DNA of 31,016 nt from CAZIOH01 sp964540815 (lineage in GTDB: Bacteria > Myxococcota_A > Polyangia > Fen-1088): NCBI GenBank assembly GCA_964540815.1, contig CAZIOH010000079.1, forward strand, positions 1-31,016, written 5' to 3'. The translations under genes were made by a program, and so were the position numbers. The notes beneath the pieces are model-generated. The model searched no databases and had not been told where the DNA came from. It worked only from the letters and a program-made list of their open reading frames with translations. Below, piece after piece: positions 1 through 6,460 of the stretch; positions within the stretch are counted from its first letter, which is position 1; every line of letters begins with the position of its first letter.

Positions 1-2
1 AA

Positions 3-137
3 GCAGCCGCCCGTGCCCACGTCGCCCAGGTGGCGACCCCGCACACCATGCGGCACTCCTTCGCCACCCACCTGCTCGAAGACGGATACGACACACGCAC
101 AATCCAGGAACTCATGGGCCACAAGGACCTGACTTGA
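3..137 (+). pseudogene. C-terminal fragment of an integron-type tyrosine recombinase, truncated before its catalytic Tyr
   Basis: Reading from base 3 gives 44 residues ending at a TGA at 135-137, and the 5' part lies outside the window. The fragment contains HTMRHSFATHLLE, which carries the conserved His and Arg of the tyrosine-recombinase active site, followed by GYDTRTIQELMGHKDLT. The GYD-R-T-QEL-GH wording is closer to integron integrases (IntI) than to XerC/XerD. In the family the next residues are normally S/T-T-x-x-x-Y-T-H, supplying the nucleophilic tyrosine. Here the reading frame stops right after DLT, so that tyrosine and the last roughly 20 residues are missing. What remains cannot be catalytically complete. 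The sequence at the break is TTGATCGG, which resembles the TTGGACGG that follows the attC-like site downstream, so the break could be a cassette boundary. IntI rather than another phage-type integrase is inference from the motif wording. Confidence 0.8.
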
Positions 138-469
138 TCGGTCAGATCGAGGTAGTCGAGCAGCGCCTCGCAGACCTTTACCTCGCACTTCACTGCGCTA
201 GTTTTGCCATGGAAGGAACGTTTTCATACGACCCGTCGGGTACCGCGCAATCTTTGGCTGATCTCTTGGTCCATGGAACCATCAATGAGGCGACCCTGGC
301 GTATGGATTGGCACCGAAGGAGTCATATACCCACGATCAAACGCGGTGGTATTGGGCAAAACGCGCCGCCGCCCTACCTGTTGAGCCGGAAACGCGGCAC
401 AATGTCCGGGTGCTTGGAGAGCCGCATAATCCGCCGTTGCTGCCGGACGGCGCTCCGCGCCGCCGCTGA
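134..469 (+). CDS. Hypothetical protein, 111 aa, possible integron cassette gene
   Basis: This is an orphan ORF with no family I recognise. A TTG at 134 gives 111 residues and has AAGGA six bases upstream (124-128), which would lie inside the broken integrase. An alternative ATG at 209 gives 86 residues without a clear ribosome binding site. The protein is soluble-looking, with no signal peptide or membrane segment, and has a fairly aromatic middle (SYTHDQTRWYWAKRAAAL). It ends DGAPRRR, which is what results when a reading frame runs into the GC-rich stem of an attC site. Codon use is less GC3-biased than in the neighbouring chromosomal genes, consistent with foreign origin. No function can be assigned. 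Confidence 0.45.
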   Translation: MIGQIEVVEQRLADLYLALHCASFAMEGTFSYDPSGTAQSLADLLVHGTINEATLAYGLAPKESYTHDQTRWYWAKRAAALPVEPETRHNVRVLGEPHNPPLLPDGAPRRR

Positions 470-480
470 ACGGCAGGTCG
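134..480 (+). mobile_element. Candidate integron gene cassette
   Basis: The segment starts at the point where the integrase frame breaks (TTGATCGG at 134-141). It ends at the predicted crossover point of the attC-like site, after which the sequence reads TTGGACGG (481-488). The two boundary octamers agree at 6 of 8 bases. Inside is a single short ORF on the plus strand whose stop codon lies in the attC-like hairpin, which is typical cassette organisation. Base composition is visibly less GC-rich than in the genes from 751 onward. The cassette call is inference: only one attC-like site is visible, and the left junction has C rather than the usual G before TT. Confidence 0.5.
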
Positions 481-486
481 TTGGAC
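424..486 (+). other. attC-like (59-base-element-like) recombination site
   Basis: The right end is GTTGGAC (480-486), an exact match to the R' core GTTRRRY. Preceding it at the usual distance is TGAAC (467-471), corresponding to L'. The left end GCATAAT (424-430) matches the R'' consensus RYYYAAC at 5 of 7 bases. Between them, GCCGTT (433-438) pairs with AACGGC (469-474), and GGCGC (449-453) pairs with GCGCC (457-461) around a TCC loop. A few unpaired bases on one side (439, 444, 447) resemble the extrahelical bases of attC hairpins. Length and layout fit attC sites. The imperfect R'' box is the main weakness. Confidence 0.5.
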
Positions 487-750
487 GGACGGAGCCACCC
501 GTATTTCGACGAAGAGTCACTCCCGTGTGGACGGTTTCGGCGGACGATCGCGTTCTGACTTGGGTCCCTCCGCTAGGTGCTTTAGAGTTTGCTACCACAG
601 GTGCGCTCGACGAAACCTTGGAAGTTCCTCCGGAAGAGCCGGTGGTCGGTCACGGCCTGGCCCTTCTCCGTCTAGAACCGACCGGGGATTTGCTCCGGGG
701 TCCGATTCCGGCGAGACGGCCGCCGGGCAAGAGCGCATATTTCTCCCGTC

Positions 751-2265
751 ATGTCGCCCGAGCTCGACCAAGCCCTCTGTCACGGAGCCGCCGAGGCCCG
801 CGACCGCCGTTACGACGGGCTCTTCTTCACCGGCGTGACCTCGACCGGCGTCTACTGCCGCTGCGTGTGCCCGGCGCGAACACCGAAGCGCGCGAACCGG
901 CGCTTCTTCCCTTCGGCCGCGGCCGCCGAGAAGGCCGGCTTTCGCCCGTGCCTGATGTGCCGCCCCGAGCTGGCCCCCGGCGCCGCCCCGATCGACGCCA
1001 CCGAGCGCCTGGCCCACGCGGCCATGAGGCGCATCGAGGCGGGCGCGCTCGACGGTGGCACCCTGGTCGAGCTGGCGGCCGAGCTCGGGGTCACCGACCG
1101 CCACATGCGGCGGGTGCTCCGCCGGACCTTCGGCGCCACGCCGGTGGAGCTCGCCCAGACCCACCGCCTGCTCACCGCCAAGCGGCTCTTGCACGACACG
1201 CGCCTCAGCCTGATCGAGGTGGCCCTGGCGGCTGGCTTCGGCAGCGTGCGGCGCTTCAACACCCTCTTCCGCGAGCGCTACGGGCTCCCTCCGTCGCGGC
1301 TGCGGCAGGTCCCTTCTCGCCGCCGCGACGAGGCGTCCGACCGCGGACCCGGCTTCGCGTTCGTGCTCGCCCCGCGTGGGCCGTTCGACGGCGCCGGACC
1401 GCTCGGTCACGCCGAGCGGCGCCGGATCGCCCGGATGGAGGCGGCGCCTCTCGTGCGGACCTTCGCGGTGGGCGAGCACGCGGGGGTGCTGGCGCTGGCG
1501 CTGGCCGACGGGCCGGCCCCGATCCTCACCCTCGGCGAGGGACTGATGCCGGTGTTCCGCCAGGTCATCGCCGCCGTTCGCGGGGCGCTCGATCTCGACG
1601 CCGACGTGGAGGCCATCCACGCTGCCCTCGGCCGCGACCCGGCGCTCGCCGCCGACGTGGACGCCAACCCGGCCGTGCGCCTGCCGGGCGCGCTCGATCC
1701 GTTCGAGCTGGCCGTGCGCGCCATCCTCGGACAGCAGGTCACGGTGAAGGCCGCCACCACCCTGGCGGCCCGCGTGGTGAGCGACATCGGGGCCCCCATC
1801 GAGACCGGACACCCGGGGCTCGACCGGCTGTTCCCGACGCCGGCGCGGCTGGCCGAGGCGGGCGCCGAACGGATCGGGCGCCTCGGGATGCCCCGGGCGC
1901 GCGCCGAGACGGTCGTGCGGCTGGCGACGGAGGTCGTGGAGGGGCGCCTCCGTCTCGCGCGCGGGGCCATCGCGAGCGGGCGGGCCGGGCTCGAGAGGCT
2001 GGCCGGCGTCGGGCCGTGGACGCGCGAGTACGTCGCCCTCCGGGGGCTCGGCGATCCCGACGCCTTCCCGCTGGGAGACGCCGGATTGCGCCAGGCCTTT
2101 CCCGACGGGCTCGAGGCGGCGAGCGAGTCCTGGCGGCCGTGGCGCGGCTACGCCGCCGCGCACCTGTGGGGACGTCACGCGCGACGCGACGCCGCGGCGC
2201 CCACGCCCTCCGTCATCACCTCCTCGCGCCCGAAAGGAGCCACCGTTGCGCACGCACATCCATGA
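751..2265 (+). CDS. Ada-AlkA fusion: Ada zinc domain, AraC-type HTH and DNA-3-methyladenine glycosylase
   Basis: A 504-aa protein of the adaptive response to DNA alkylation. Residues 1-75 are the Ada zinc domain with the four zinc cysteines C36, C40, C67 and C70 (YCRCVCP and CLMCRPE). In Ada, the first of these takes a methyl group from methylphosphotriesters and switches the protein to an activator. Residues about 90-185 are an AraC-type helix-turn-helix. Residues about 195-475 are an AlkA-type HhH glycosylase with the hairpin GVGPWTREYVALRG and the catalytic Asp in PLGDAGL (D443), which excises alkylated bases. The ATG at 751 opens the zinc domain at the usual place, although no clear Shine-Dalgarno precedes it. 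The 3' end overlaps ogt by 20 bp. The same fusion-plus-ogt arrangement is known in mycobacteria. The 264 bp between the attC-like site and this gene (487-750) show no convincing gene. Confidence 0.93.
   Translation: MSPELDQALCHGAAEARDRRYDGLFFTGVTSTGVYCRCVCPARTPKRANRRFFPSAAAAEKAGFRPCLMCRPELAPGAAPIDATERLAHAAMRRIEAGALDGGTLVELAAELGVTDRHMRRVLRRTFGATPVELAQTHRLLTAKRLLHDTRLSLIEVALAAGFGSVRRFNTLFRERYGLPPSRLRQVPSRRRDEASDRGPGFAFVLAPRGPFDGAGPLGHAERRRIARMEAAPLVRTFAVGEHAGVLALALADGPAPILTLGEGLMPVFRQVIAAVRGALDLDADVEAIHAALGRDPALAADVDANPAVRLPGALDPFELAVRAILGQQVTVKAATTLAARVVSDIGAPIETGHPGLDRLFPTPARLAEAGAERIGRLGMPRARAETVVRLATEVVEGRLRLARGAIASGRAGLERLAGVGPWTREYVALRGLGDPDAFPLGDAGLRQAFPDGLEAASESWRPWRGYAAAHLWGRHARRDAAAPTPSVITSSRPKGATVAHAHP
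2234..2248 (+). promoter_or_regulatory. Ribosome binding site deciding the TTG start of ogt
   Basis: AGGAG at 2235-2239 sits six bases before TTG at 2246-2248, inside the last codons of the upstream ada-alkA gene. The spacing is ideal, and the resulting N-terminus (MRTHIHESLIGPLTL) matches the usual start of Ogt-type methyltransferases. The arrangement implies translational coupling. Confidence 0.75.
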
Positions 2266-2800
2266 GAGCCTGATAGGTCCCCTGACCCTCATCGCCGATG
2301 CAGGTCGACTCGTCGGCTGCCACTTCGCCAACCACCCCGCTGCGCTCGCGGCGGCGCGCGTGCACGGGGGCGGGGGCGCAGGCGCGGGAACGCCCGAGGA
2401 CGCGGCCCTGCTCGACCGCACCCGGCGGGAGCTCGATGCCTTCTTCGCGCGGCAGTCCCGGGCCTTCAGCGTCCCGGTCGACCCGCGCGGGACCCCGTTT
2501 CAGACGCGGGTGTGGCAGGCCCTCCGCGCCATCCCGCACGGCCGGACAGTCAGCTATGGACACATTGCGAGGGCGATCGGCGCCCCCACCGCGGCGCGGG
2601 CGGTCGGTGCCGCCAACGGCCGGAACCCCATCTGCATCATCATCCCGTGCCACCGCGTGGTGGGCGCCTCCGGAGCCCTGACCGGCTTTGGCGGGGGCCT
2701 GCTCCGAAAGCGCTTCCTGCTCGAGCTCGAGTCGCCGCCCGCGCTCGGGCTGGCGGTCGTGAGCGGCCCCAGCCACCTCTCGGTTCAGGGTGCGGGGTGA
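2246..2800 (+). CDS. ogt: Methylated-DNA--[protein]-cysteine S-methyltransferase
   Basis: A 184-aa suicide DNA repair protein that moves the methyl group from O6-methylguanine (and O4-methylthymine) to its own cysteine. The active-site motif PCHRV is present with acceptor C135, preceded by the helix-turn-helix-like block TPFQTRVWQALRAIPHGRTVSYGHIARAIG and the NPICIIIPCHRV strand. The Arg finger region (ARAVGAANGRNP) is conserved. The N-terminal domain has a Gly/Ala-rich insertion (residues 39-49) and is otherwise short. TTG start with a good Shine-Dalgarno; 20-bp overlap with the Ada-AlkA gene, so the two form an alkylation-repair operon. Its 3' end overlaps the convergent anti-sigma gene by 16 bp (2785-2800). 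Here the methyltransferase is separate from the Ada regulator, unlike in E. coli Ada. Confidence 0.93.
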   Translation: MRTHIHESLIGPLTLIADAGRLVGCHFANHPAALAAARVHGGGGAGAGTPEDAALLDRTRRELDAFFARQSRAFSVPVDPRGTPFQTRVWQALRAIPHGRTVSYGHIARAIGAPTAARAVGAANGRNPICIIIPCHRVVGASGALTGFGGGLLRKRFLLELESPPALGLAVVSGPSHLSVQGAG

Positions 2801-3159
2801 ACGGCGGTGGGGGCTCCCCGCAGCGCCGCGATGTAGTAGACCAGCATCGCGATGATCATGACGAGTGAGACCCACTCGAAGGGAATCCGGCCGAAGAGCA
2901 TCCACCTCCGGCCGAAGAAGCGGCCCTTCGAGCGCAGGAAGATCTGGCGCTGAATCTGCGGCAAGAACCGCTCGGGCGCCGGCTGACGGAGCGTCCCGAG
3001 GCCGCCGAGGGCCTGGCGGAAGGCCGCGAGCTCCGTGCGGCACTGGATGCAGGTCCCGAGGTGTTGTTCGAGCGCGAGCTTGACCTCCTCGGGGAGATCG
3101 CCCTCGAGATAGCTGGAGAAAGAATCGGCGGCGGCTTGATGGTCCATGGGGGCGTGCAT
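2785..3159 (-). CDS. Anti-sigma factor, zinc-finger (zf-HC2) type, membrane-anchored
   Basis: A 124-aa protein with an N-terminal zinc-binding anti-sigma domain: H33, C37 and C40 form the H-x3-C-x2-C motif (QHLGTCIQC). A basic linker and one transmembrane segment at about residues 94-113 (FEWVSLVMIIAMLVYYIAAL) follow, then an 11-residue tail. Proteins of this kind hold an ECF sigma factor at the inner membrane until a signal releases it. The very short part beyond the membrane segment leaves little room for a sensory domain, so the signal may act on the zinc centre or through another protein. It follows the sigma gene after 22 bp on the same strand, which is the standard sigma/anti-sigma operon. 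An in-frame ATG four codons in is an alternative start. Confidence 0.85.
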   Translation of the reverse strand: MHAPMDHQAAADSFSSYLEGDLPEEVKLALEQHLGTCIQCRTELAAFRQALGGLGTLRQPAPERFLPQIQRQIFLRSKGRFFGRRWMLFGRIPFEWVSLVMIIAMLVYYIAALRGAPTAVHPAP

Positions 3160-3181
3160 CGGGGGTGGTGGGACCCGCGCG

Positions 3182-3775
3182 TCAGCGGGTGTGTTTGGCC
3201 AGGTATTCCTTGATGCCCATGCGCGCGCGGTGCAAGCGCGACTTGATGGTGCCCTCCGCGAGGCCCGTCACCTCGCCGATCTCATCGTAGGACAGCTCCT
3301 CCACGTCGCGCAGGACGATGAGCAGGCGATGATCCTCCTCGAGGGTCTCGATTGCCGCCTGCATCATCCTCTCCATCTCGGCCGCCTCGAGCAGGACGTC
3401 GGGCGCCTCGATGTGGCCCTGGACGGGCGGGGCGCGTCCGGCGGCGGCGCCGCCAGCCGCATGCTCCTCGGCCGCCTCGTCGAAGGCGGCCCCGTCGGTG
3501 GGCCGGCGCGACAGGTACTTCATCCGGTTCTTGCAGTGATTGGCGGCGATCCGCAGCAACCAGGTCGAGAACTTCGATTCGCCGCGAAAGCTGTCCACGG
3601 TCTTGAACACCGTGACGAAGACCTCCTGGGCCAGGTCCTCCGCCTCGGCGCGGTTGCCGATCATCCGGTAGACCAGGCTGAAGACCTTGTCGCCGTGCAG
3701 CCGAACGATCTCGTTGAAGGCGTCCTCGTCGCGGGCCTTGAGTCGGGCGATGAGCAACCGTTCCGCGACGCTCAT
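3182..3775 (-). CDS. ECF-family RNA polymerase sigma factor (RpoE-like)
   Basis: About 197 aa from the ATG at 3775. Region sigma-2 is clear (DAFNEIVRLHGDKVFSLVYRM, then AEDLAQEVFVTVFKTVDSFRG and FSTWLLRIAANHCKNR). Region sigma-4 is at the C-terminus (LPEEDH-like LEEDHRLLIVLRDVEELSYDEIGEVTG, then EGTIKSRLHRARMGIKEYL). The two are joined by an Ala-rich linker of about 45 residues (EEHAAGGAAAGRAPP) that is longer than usual. The open frame extends upstream to a GTG at 3895, adding 40 Ala/Arg-rich residues not seen in the family, so I chose MSVAERLLIARLK as the start. The ribosome binding site there is weak (AAGGTGG, 12 bases away). It directs core polymerase to a stress or envelope regulon controlled by the downstream anti-sigma. 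Confidence 0.9.
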   Translation of the reverse strand: MSVAERLLIARLKARDEDAFNEIVRLHGDKVFSLVYRMIGNRAEAEDLAQEVFVTVFKTVDSFRGESKFSTWLLRIAANHCKNRMKYLSRRPTDGAAFDEAAEEHAAGGAAAGRAPPVQGHIEAPDVLLEAAEMERMMQAAIETLEEDHRLLIVLRDVEELSYDEIGEVTGLAEGTIKSRLHRARMGIKEYLAKHTR

Positions 3776-3975
3776 CTCGAAGGGCACCCACCTTCGCGGA
3801 CCCGAGGGCCTGGCGGCTGGCGGCTCGTCGCGCGCGGAGCCCCGCAGCGCGACCTCGATCGCGGCGTGTCCTGCGGTTGCGGCGGCTCCTCCCACCTCTC
3901 CATGGACAGCCGCCCGGCGCGAAGGTTCCGCAAACGTGTCGATCCCGCCATCGGAGAGCCGGAGTCTAGTGCACT

Positions 3976-4003
3976 GAACGGTCGAACGGTCCGATGACCG
4001 AAC
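3976..4003. promoter_or_regulatory. Tandem GAACGGTC boxes with an inverted half-site
   Basis: Two perfect copies of GAACGGTC lie back to back (3976-3983, 3984-3991). They are followed by the inverted relative GACCGAAC (3996-4003), so that CGGTC-CGAT-GACCG forms a perfect 5-bp palindrome (3987-4000). The cluster sits upstream of the minus-strand sigma gene and just past the 3' end of the minus-strand barrel gene. It could be an operator or promoter element of the sigma operon, or a weak terminator hairpin. There is no T-tract. Confidence 0.35.
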
Positions 4004-4021
4004 GAAGAACGCCGGGTGACG

Positions 4022-4957
4022 TCAGGGCTGCGGAACGAAGACCCGCAGGCTGGCGACGAAGGTGGTGCCCCTGGCGCTGCCGGTCAGATCCTGCCGCAGG
4101 CTCAGATCGACGGCGCCCGCCTCGGAGATGGCCGCGAAGCCCGCGCTGAGGTAGGTGTGCTCCAGCCCCCCATCGTCGCCGACGCCCCCCCGAAACGACA
4201 TGCGGGTGGCGGGACGAAATTCGGCCCCGGCCGCCACGCTGGTACGCACCCCGCGCGTCGGGTCGGAGGTGGTGAAGTCGTGAAATACGTCGATGGCCAC
4301 GGTCAGCTCGGGCAGGGGGACGAGCGCGGCCCCGTAGCCGAGCGAGAGGGGCGCGCGGGTGGTGGAGAGATCGCGCAGGCTGTACCCGACCACGCCCAGC
4401 GTCAGGACCGACGCCAGGCGGATGGTGGCGCCGGCGTCGAGCGTGAGTCCTCCATGCGAGCTTGAGCCATCCGGCTCCGGGGCGCCCCCCGCGAGCCGCA
4501 GATACTTGCCGGTCACGCCCAGCATGAGGAGCTCGCTGAACGGCATCGAGAGCGCGACGCCCGCCTCGTGTCCGGTGAAGCGCGAGAGCCCGGGGACCGC
4601 GGCGGTCCGGAAGGCGTAGTAGACCCCACCTGCGAGCCCGAACGCGGAGGTCGAGTCGACCACAGAGACGTGCCCGAACTGCTCGCCCGGTTGCGAGGCA
4701 TATTGATAGTGCCCCTCGAGCGAGTAGAGGCGTGCCAGGGACATGCCCGACGGGTTGAGGGGGATGGCTTCGTCGCCCCTGGCGTCAGCGCGGCCGGCAC
4801 CTCCCATGGCGAGCGCCCGGCTGCCGAGCTCGTCCACGAAAGCGCCGGCCGTTCGTGGGCGAACGGACATCGTCGCGCTGAGCCCCAGCCCGAGCCCGAA
4901 GACCAGCAGTCGCCGACCCGACCGACGAGCGGCAAACCCGAGGGGTGACCCGGTCAG
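4022..4957 (-). CDS. Outer-membrane beta-barrel protein (PorV/FadL-like fold)
   Basis: About 311 aa with a probable signal peptide (basic RRSGRR, hydrophobic LLVFGLGLGLSATMSV, then TAGA before F). The mature start FVDELGSRALAMGGAGRADARGDEAIPLNPSGM is the usual N-terminus of PorV/FadL-like barrels. Alternating strands follow, ending in aromatic RVFVPQP. The only conventional start in frame, ATG at 4870, would cut off the signal peptide. A CTG at 4957 restores it: it has GGAG five bases upstream and overlaps the TGA of the FKBP gene as CTGA, the same geometry as the common ATGA coupling. I chose CTG for that reason. Role in transport or envelope structure is unknown. Family assignment is inference from the N-terminal pattern. 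Confidence 0.72.
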   Translation of the reverse strand: MTGSPLGFAARRSGRRLLVFGLGLGLSATMSVRPRTAGAFVDELGSRALAMGGAGRADARGDEAIPLNPSGMSLARLYSLEGHYQYASQPGEQFGHVSVVDSTSAFGLAGGVYYAFRTAAVPGLSRFTGHEAGVALSMPFSELLMLGVTGKYLRLAGGAPEPDGSSSHGGLTLDAGATIRLASVLTLGVVGYSLRDLSTTRAPLSLGYGAALVPLPELTVAIDVFHDFTTSDPTRGVRTSVAAGAEFRPATRMSFRGGVGDDGGLEHTYLSAGFAAISEAGAVDLSLRQDLTGSARGTTFVASLRVFVPQP

Positions 4958-5310
4958 CGAAGCTCCAGCAGCTCGACCTCGAACAGCAGGGTGGCGTTGC
5001 CGGGGATCACGCCGCCCGCGCCCCGCGCCCCGTAGCCGAGTCCAGGCGGAATCAGCAAGGTGCGCTTGCCACCGATCTTGATCCCGGCGACGCCCTCGTC
5101 CCAGCCCTTGATCACCTGGCCCTTGCCGAGCGCGAAGGAGAAGGGGCTGCCGTGATCGTGCGAGCTGTCGAACTTGGTCCCCTTCTTGCCGTCCGTCCAC
5201 AACCAGCCGGTGTAGTGCATGACGCAGGTCTTGCCCGCGACGGCTTGGGTGCCGGCACCGACGGTGGTGTCTTCGTACTGGAGACCGCTCGGGGTCGTGG
5301 TCATGGCCAT
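4954..5310 (-). CDS. FKBP-type peptidyl-prolyl cis-trans isomerase
   Basis: A 118-aa single-domain FKBP. It catalyses cis-trans isomerisation of X-Pro bonds and helps protein folding. Family blocks are all present: SGLQYEDTTVGAG, VMHYTGWLWTDGKKGTKFDSS, PFSFALGKGQVIKGWDEGVAGIKIGGKRTLLIPPGLGYG and the last strand LLFEVELLELR. No signal peptide is seen, so it is likely cytoplasmic. The ATG at 5310 has AGGAGG about ten bases upstream. The gene overlaps the following barrel gene by 4 bp. Production together with an outer-membrane protein would suit a folding helper, although a cytoplasmic isomerase would act before export. Confidence 0.93.
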   Translation of the reverse strand: MAMTTTPSGLQYEDTTVGAGTQAVAGKTCVMHYTGWLWTDGKKGTKFDSSHDHGSPFSFALGKGQVIKGWDEGVAGIKIGGKRTLLIPPGLGYGARGAGGVIPGNATLLFEVELLELR

Positions 5311-5409
5311 GGAATGTCCGTCCTCCTGGTGGTCACCGGAACCGGCGCCTCCCCTTCATCGGGAAGGGCGAAGACGCTGGCCGCGTTTTTACTCCCTGCT
5401 CGAACCAGA

Positions 5410-6141
5410 TCAAGGTGAAAGAGAGAGCCCCGCCCGCCTATCTTGCGCGAGGCTGACGAACCCTTCGGTGCCGACCACCACGTGATCGAGGACCTGGATG
5501 CCGCACAGCTCGCCGACGTCGCGCAGCCGACGCGTGAGCTCGAGATCCTGCCGCGAGGGAGACGGATCACCGGACGGGTGGTTGTGACAGAAGATCGCCG
5601 CCGCCGCGCCCCCACGAATCAGCGGTCGGAAGACGTCGCGCGGATGGACCTCCACGGCCGTGAGCGACCCGCGGGCCAGGCAAGACTCCCAGAGCACGCG
5701 GTGGCGCACGTCGAGCGCCACCGCCCAGAACTCCTCGATCGCGAGGACCGCCAGGCGAGCCCGCAGGTGCGACCAGATATCGTCCGCGGAGGCGATGCGC
5801 CGTCCGTGTGCCGGACGCTCCCCGACCGACCGCCGTCCGAGCTCGAGCGCGGCCTGTACGGCCGAGGCCCGTGCGGCGCCGATTCCGGGACTCCCGCGCA
5901 GCTCGTGCAGAGAGGCGCGGGCCAGGCCCGCCAGCCCGCCGTGAGTGGTGAGGAGCCCGCGTGCGAGGTCGATCACCGTCGTGGCGACCCTGCCAGATCG
6001 GCACGGCCCGCTCCACCCGATCGACGTGCTCGCCCCGAGGACCAGGGAGAGCAACTCGGCGTCGGTCATGGACGTGACGCCGTGGATCTCGAGGCGCGCA
6101 CGGGGTGGACCGTCGGTGTTCGGGTGCGACGAGGAGGACAT
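5410..6141 (-). CDS. radC: RadC/JAMM-domain protein
   Basis: About 243 aa from the ATG at 6141; an upstream TTG at 6222 would add 27 residues of unlikely sequence. The N-terminal part has a helix-hairpin-helix-like block (LHELRGSPGIGAARASAVQAALELGRR), and the C-terminal part is the JAB/MPN metal domain. The metal motif is complete: E in LTAVEVHPRDVF, then HNHPSGDPSPSRQD with H186, H188 and D199. RadC-family proteins were once linked to DNA repair; their biochemical role is unsettled. Between residues about 38 and 50 the region usually reading LLGTG is replaced by a slightly longer stretch (ASTSIGWSGPCRSGRV). It lies 99 bp upstream of the FKBP gene on the same strand and divergent from recQ. 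Confidence 0.9.
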   Translation of the reverse strand: MSSSSHPNTDGPPRARLEIHGVTSMTDAELLSLVLGASTSIGWSGPCRSGRVATTVIDLARGLLTTHGGLAGLARASLHELRGSPGIGAARASAVQAALELGRRSVGERPAHGRRIASADDIWSHLRARLAVLAIEEFWAVALDVRHRVLWESCLARGSLTAVEVHPRDVFRPLIRGGAAAAIFCHNHPSGDPSPSRQDLELTRRLRDVGELCGIQVLDHVVVGTEGFVSLAQDRRAGLSLSP

Positions 6142-6457
6142 GCGGGCCGGTTTCGCAACCCCTGTGCCATCCCGGAAACGACATGGATGCACCACGGTCA
6201 GGAACTGGTTTCGGGCGGGCAAATTGCGAAATGGCCAGACCTTTTTGGTAGCGATGCCCGAAATCGCATGTTAGCCTCTTCAAATCGTCTGTGCTTTGCG
6301 GCCACGTGCCGCACCGACGACCGGGGTCTACAGGTCACCAGCCGGTAGCCTCGACACGGTGGCAGTGGCGAGTGGTCCAAGTTGCGGGTGTGGCGGGTTC
6401 ACGTGGGCGCTGGTTTTCGCCCGACGGCAGCCCCGCTGATAATTTTAGGAGTTCAGC
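6142..6457. other. Divergent intergenic region between radC and recQ
   Basis: These 316 bp separate the minus-strand radC from the plus-strand recQ and should carry both promoters. The stretch 6220-6300 is AT-richer than its surroundings, and GATAAT occurs just before the recQ ribosome binding site. That hexamer is too close to the binding site for a normal -10 box, and no -35 partner is convincing. I see no gene here. Confidence 0.5.
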
Positions 6458-6460
6458 CTG
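6447..6460 (+). promoter_or_regulatory. Ribosome binding site and proposed CTG start of the recQ gene
   Basis: AGGAG at 6447-6451 is followed after six bases by CTG at 6458-6460. The reading frame from that CTG runs without a stop into the helicase. No ATG, GTG or TTG exists in this frame until GTG GTG at 6617-6622, which lack a Shine-Dalgarno. Confidence 0.5.

Noticed and set aside
728..735. AGAGCGCA, one base off an E. coli Ada box (AAAGCGCA), before the Ada-AlkA gene
   Set aside because: It lies only 16 bases before the start codon, too close for a -35 element, and an 8-bp match with a mismatch is expected by chance.
487..750. Possible second cassette or degraded gene between the attC-like site and Ada-AlkA
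   Set aside because: Frames there are short, give no recognisable protein, and no second attC-like site is visible.
592..2421. A 609-codon minus-strand open frame opposite the Ada-AlkA gene
   Set aside because: No domain and a composition typical of antisense frames in high-GC DNA. The plus strand encodes a complete known protein.
6435..6446. GATAAT as a -10 box for recQ
   Set aside because: Transcription would start within the ribosome binding site, and no -35 box lies at the right distance.
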